Below are positions 63,836-64,000 of a stretch of 64,000 bases of DNA, piece by piece. Made by a program: the position numbers and the translations under genes. The notes under the pieces were generated by a model. It had not been told where the DNA came from and ran no database searches. It worked only from the letters and a program-made list of their open reading frames with translations. This stretch comes from Aphrocallistes beatrix. Its lineage: Eukaryota > Porifera > Hexactinellida > Sceptrulophora > Aphrocallistidae. Positions within the stretch are counted from its first letter, which is position 1. Every line of letters starts with the position of its first letter. The stretch is taken from the NCBI GenBank assembly GCA_963281255.1, contig OY725494.1, positions 4,601,934 to 4,665,933 of the forward strand. Reading direction: 5' to 3'.

Positions 63836-64000
63836 CTGTGAGCGCGTATCTCCAATCATGGTTCTGTATTCCTCGTTAGCAGACTCCAGCTGTGAGACGT
63901 GTCTCGCTACTCTGGACTGAGATTCGTGGGAGGAGCGTAGCTGCTGTTTCAGCTGACTGTTCTCGTGCCACAAGCTCTGCTGGTGCTCCTTCATCTCCTC
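63836..64000 (-). CDS. Coiled-coil exon, continues beyond the window edge
   Basis: Open to the window end, reading MKEHQQSLWHENSQLKQQLR, then HVSQLESANEEYRTMIGDTR, up to a donor CACAG|GTTTGG. Heptads of hydrophobic residues and a high Q/E/S content indicate a long coiled coil. The exon ends in phase 0. The gene enters from the right; cytoskeletal or centrosomal roles are common for such proteins but nothing here proves one. Confidence 0.7.

Overview
This is a window of nuclear DNA from an invertebrate animal. The main signs are spliceosomal introns, animal-type beta-tubulin genes with an intron after codon 19, TRIM/NHL-like beta-propeller genes, TATA boxes and many hAT, Tc1/mariner, pogo and piggyBac-type MITEs. 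The DNA is AT-rich and gene families sit in tandem with few introns. A sponge or another early-branching animal would fit, but nothing in the sequence fixes the taxon.

Layout. (1) 1-3.2 kb: two TRIM-like coiled-coil/NHL genes (one cut by the window edge, one with a late frameshift) and a relic between them. (2) 3.8-13.2 kb: five minus-strand paralogs and a relic of a shorter, degenerate propeller-like family of unknown function, spread by segmental duplication. (3) 13.2-16.1 kb: no genes, but several MITEs and a GC-rich element that carries a complete type III hammerhead ribozyme motif (14448-14497). (4) 16.1-32.3 kb: a beta-tubulin cluster of four conventional copies, one very divergent copy with altered nucleotide-binding loops, and one C-terminal relic. 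Most copies share a promoter block. (5) 33-49.2 kb: eight intronless genes for one unrecognised multi-pass membrane family of 363-375 residues. Its features fit N-outside seven-transmembrane receptors: an N-terminal glycosylation sequon, a basic loop after TM3, two conserved loop cysteines and a basic C-tail. The copies show clear inter-paralog sequence exchange. (6) 49.8-50.7 kb: an orphan tail-anchored protein. (7) 51.9-64 kb: exons of a minus-strand coiled-coil gene, whose proposed long intron contains a single-exon PP2C-like gene and many MITEs.

The strongest candidate for an undescribed system is the tandem orphan seven-transmembrane family. The clearest discrete discovery is the hammerhead ribozyme. 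The divergent beta-tubulin is the most striking protein-level anomaly. The window reads as a birth-and-death landscape: tandem arrays, relics of each family, gene-conversion tracts and MITEs whose target-site duplications can still be read.
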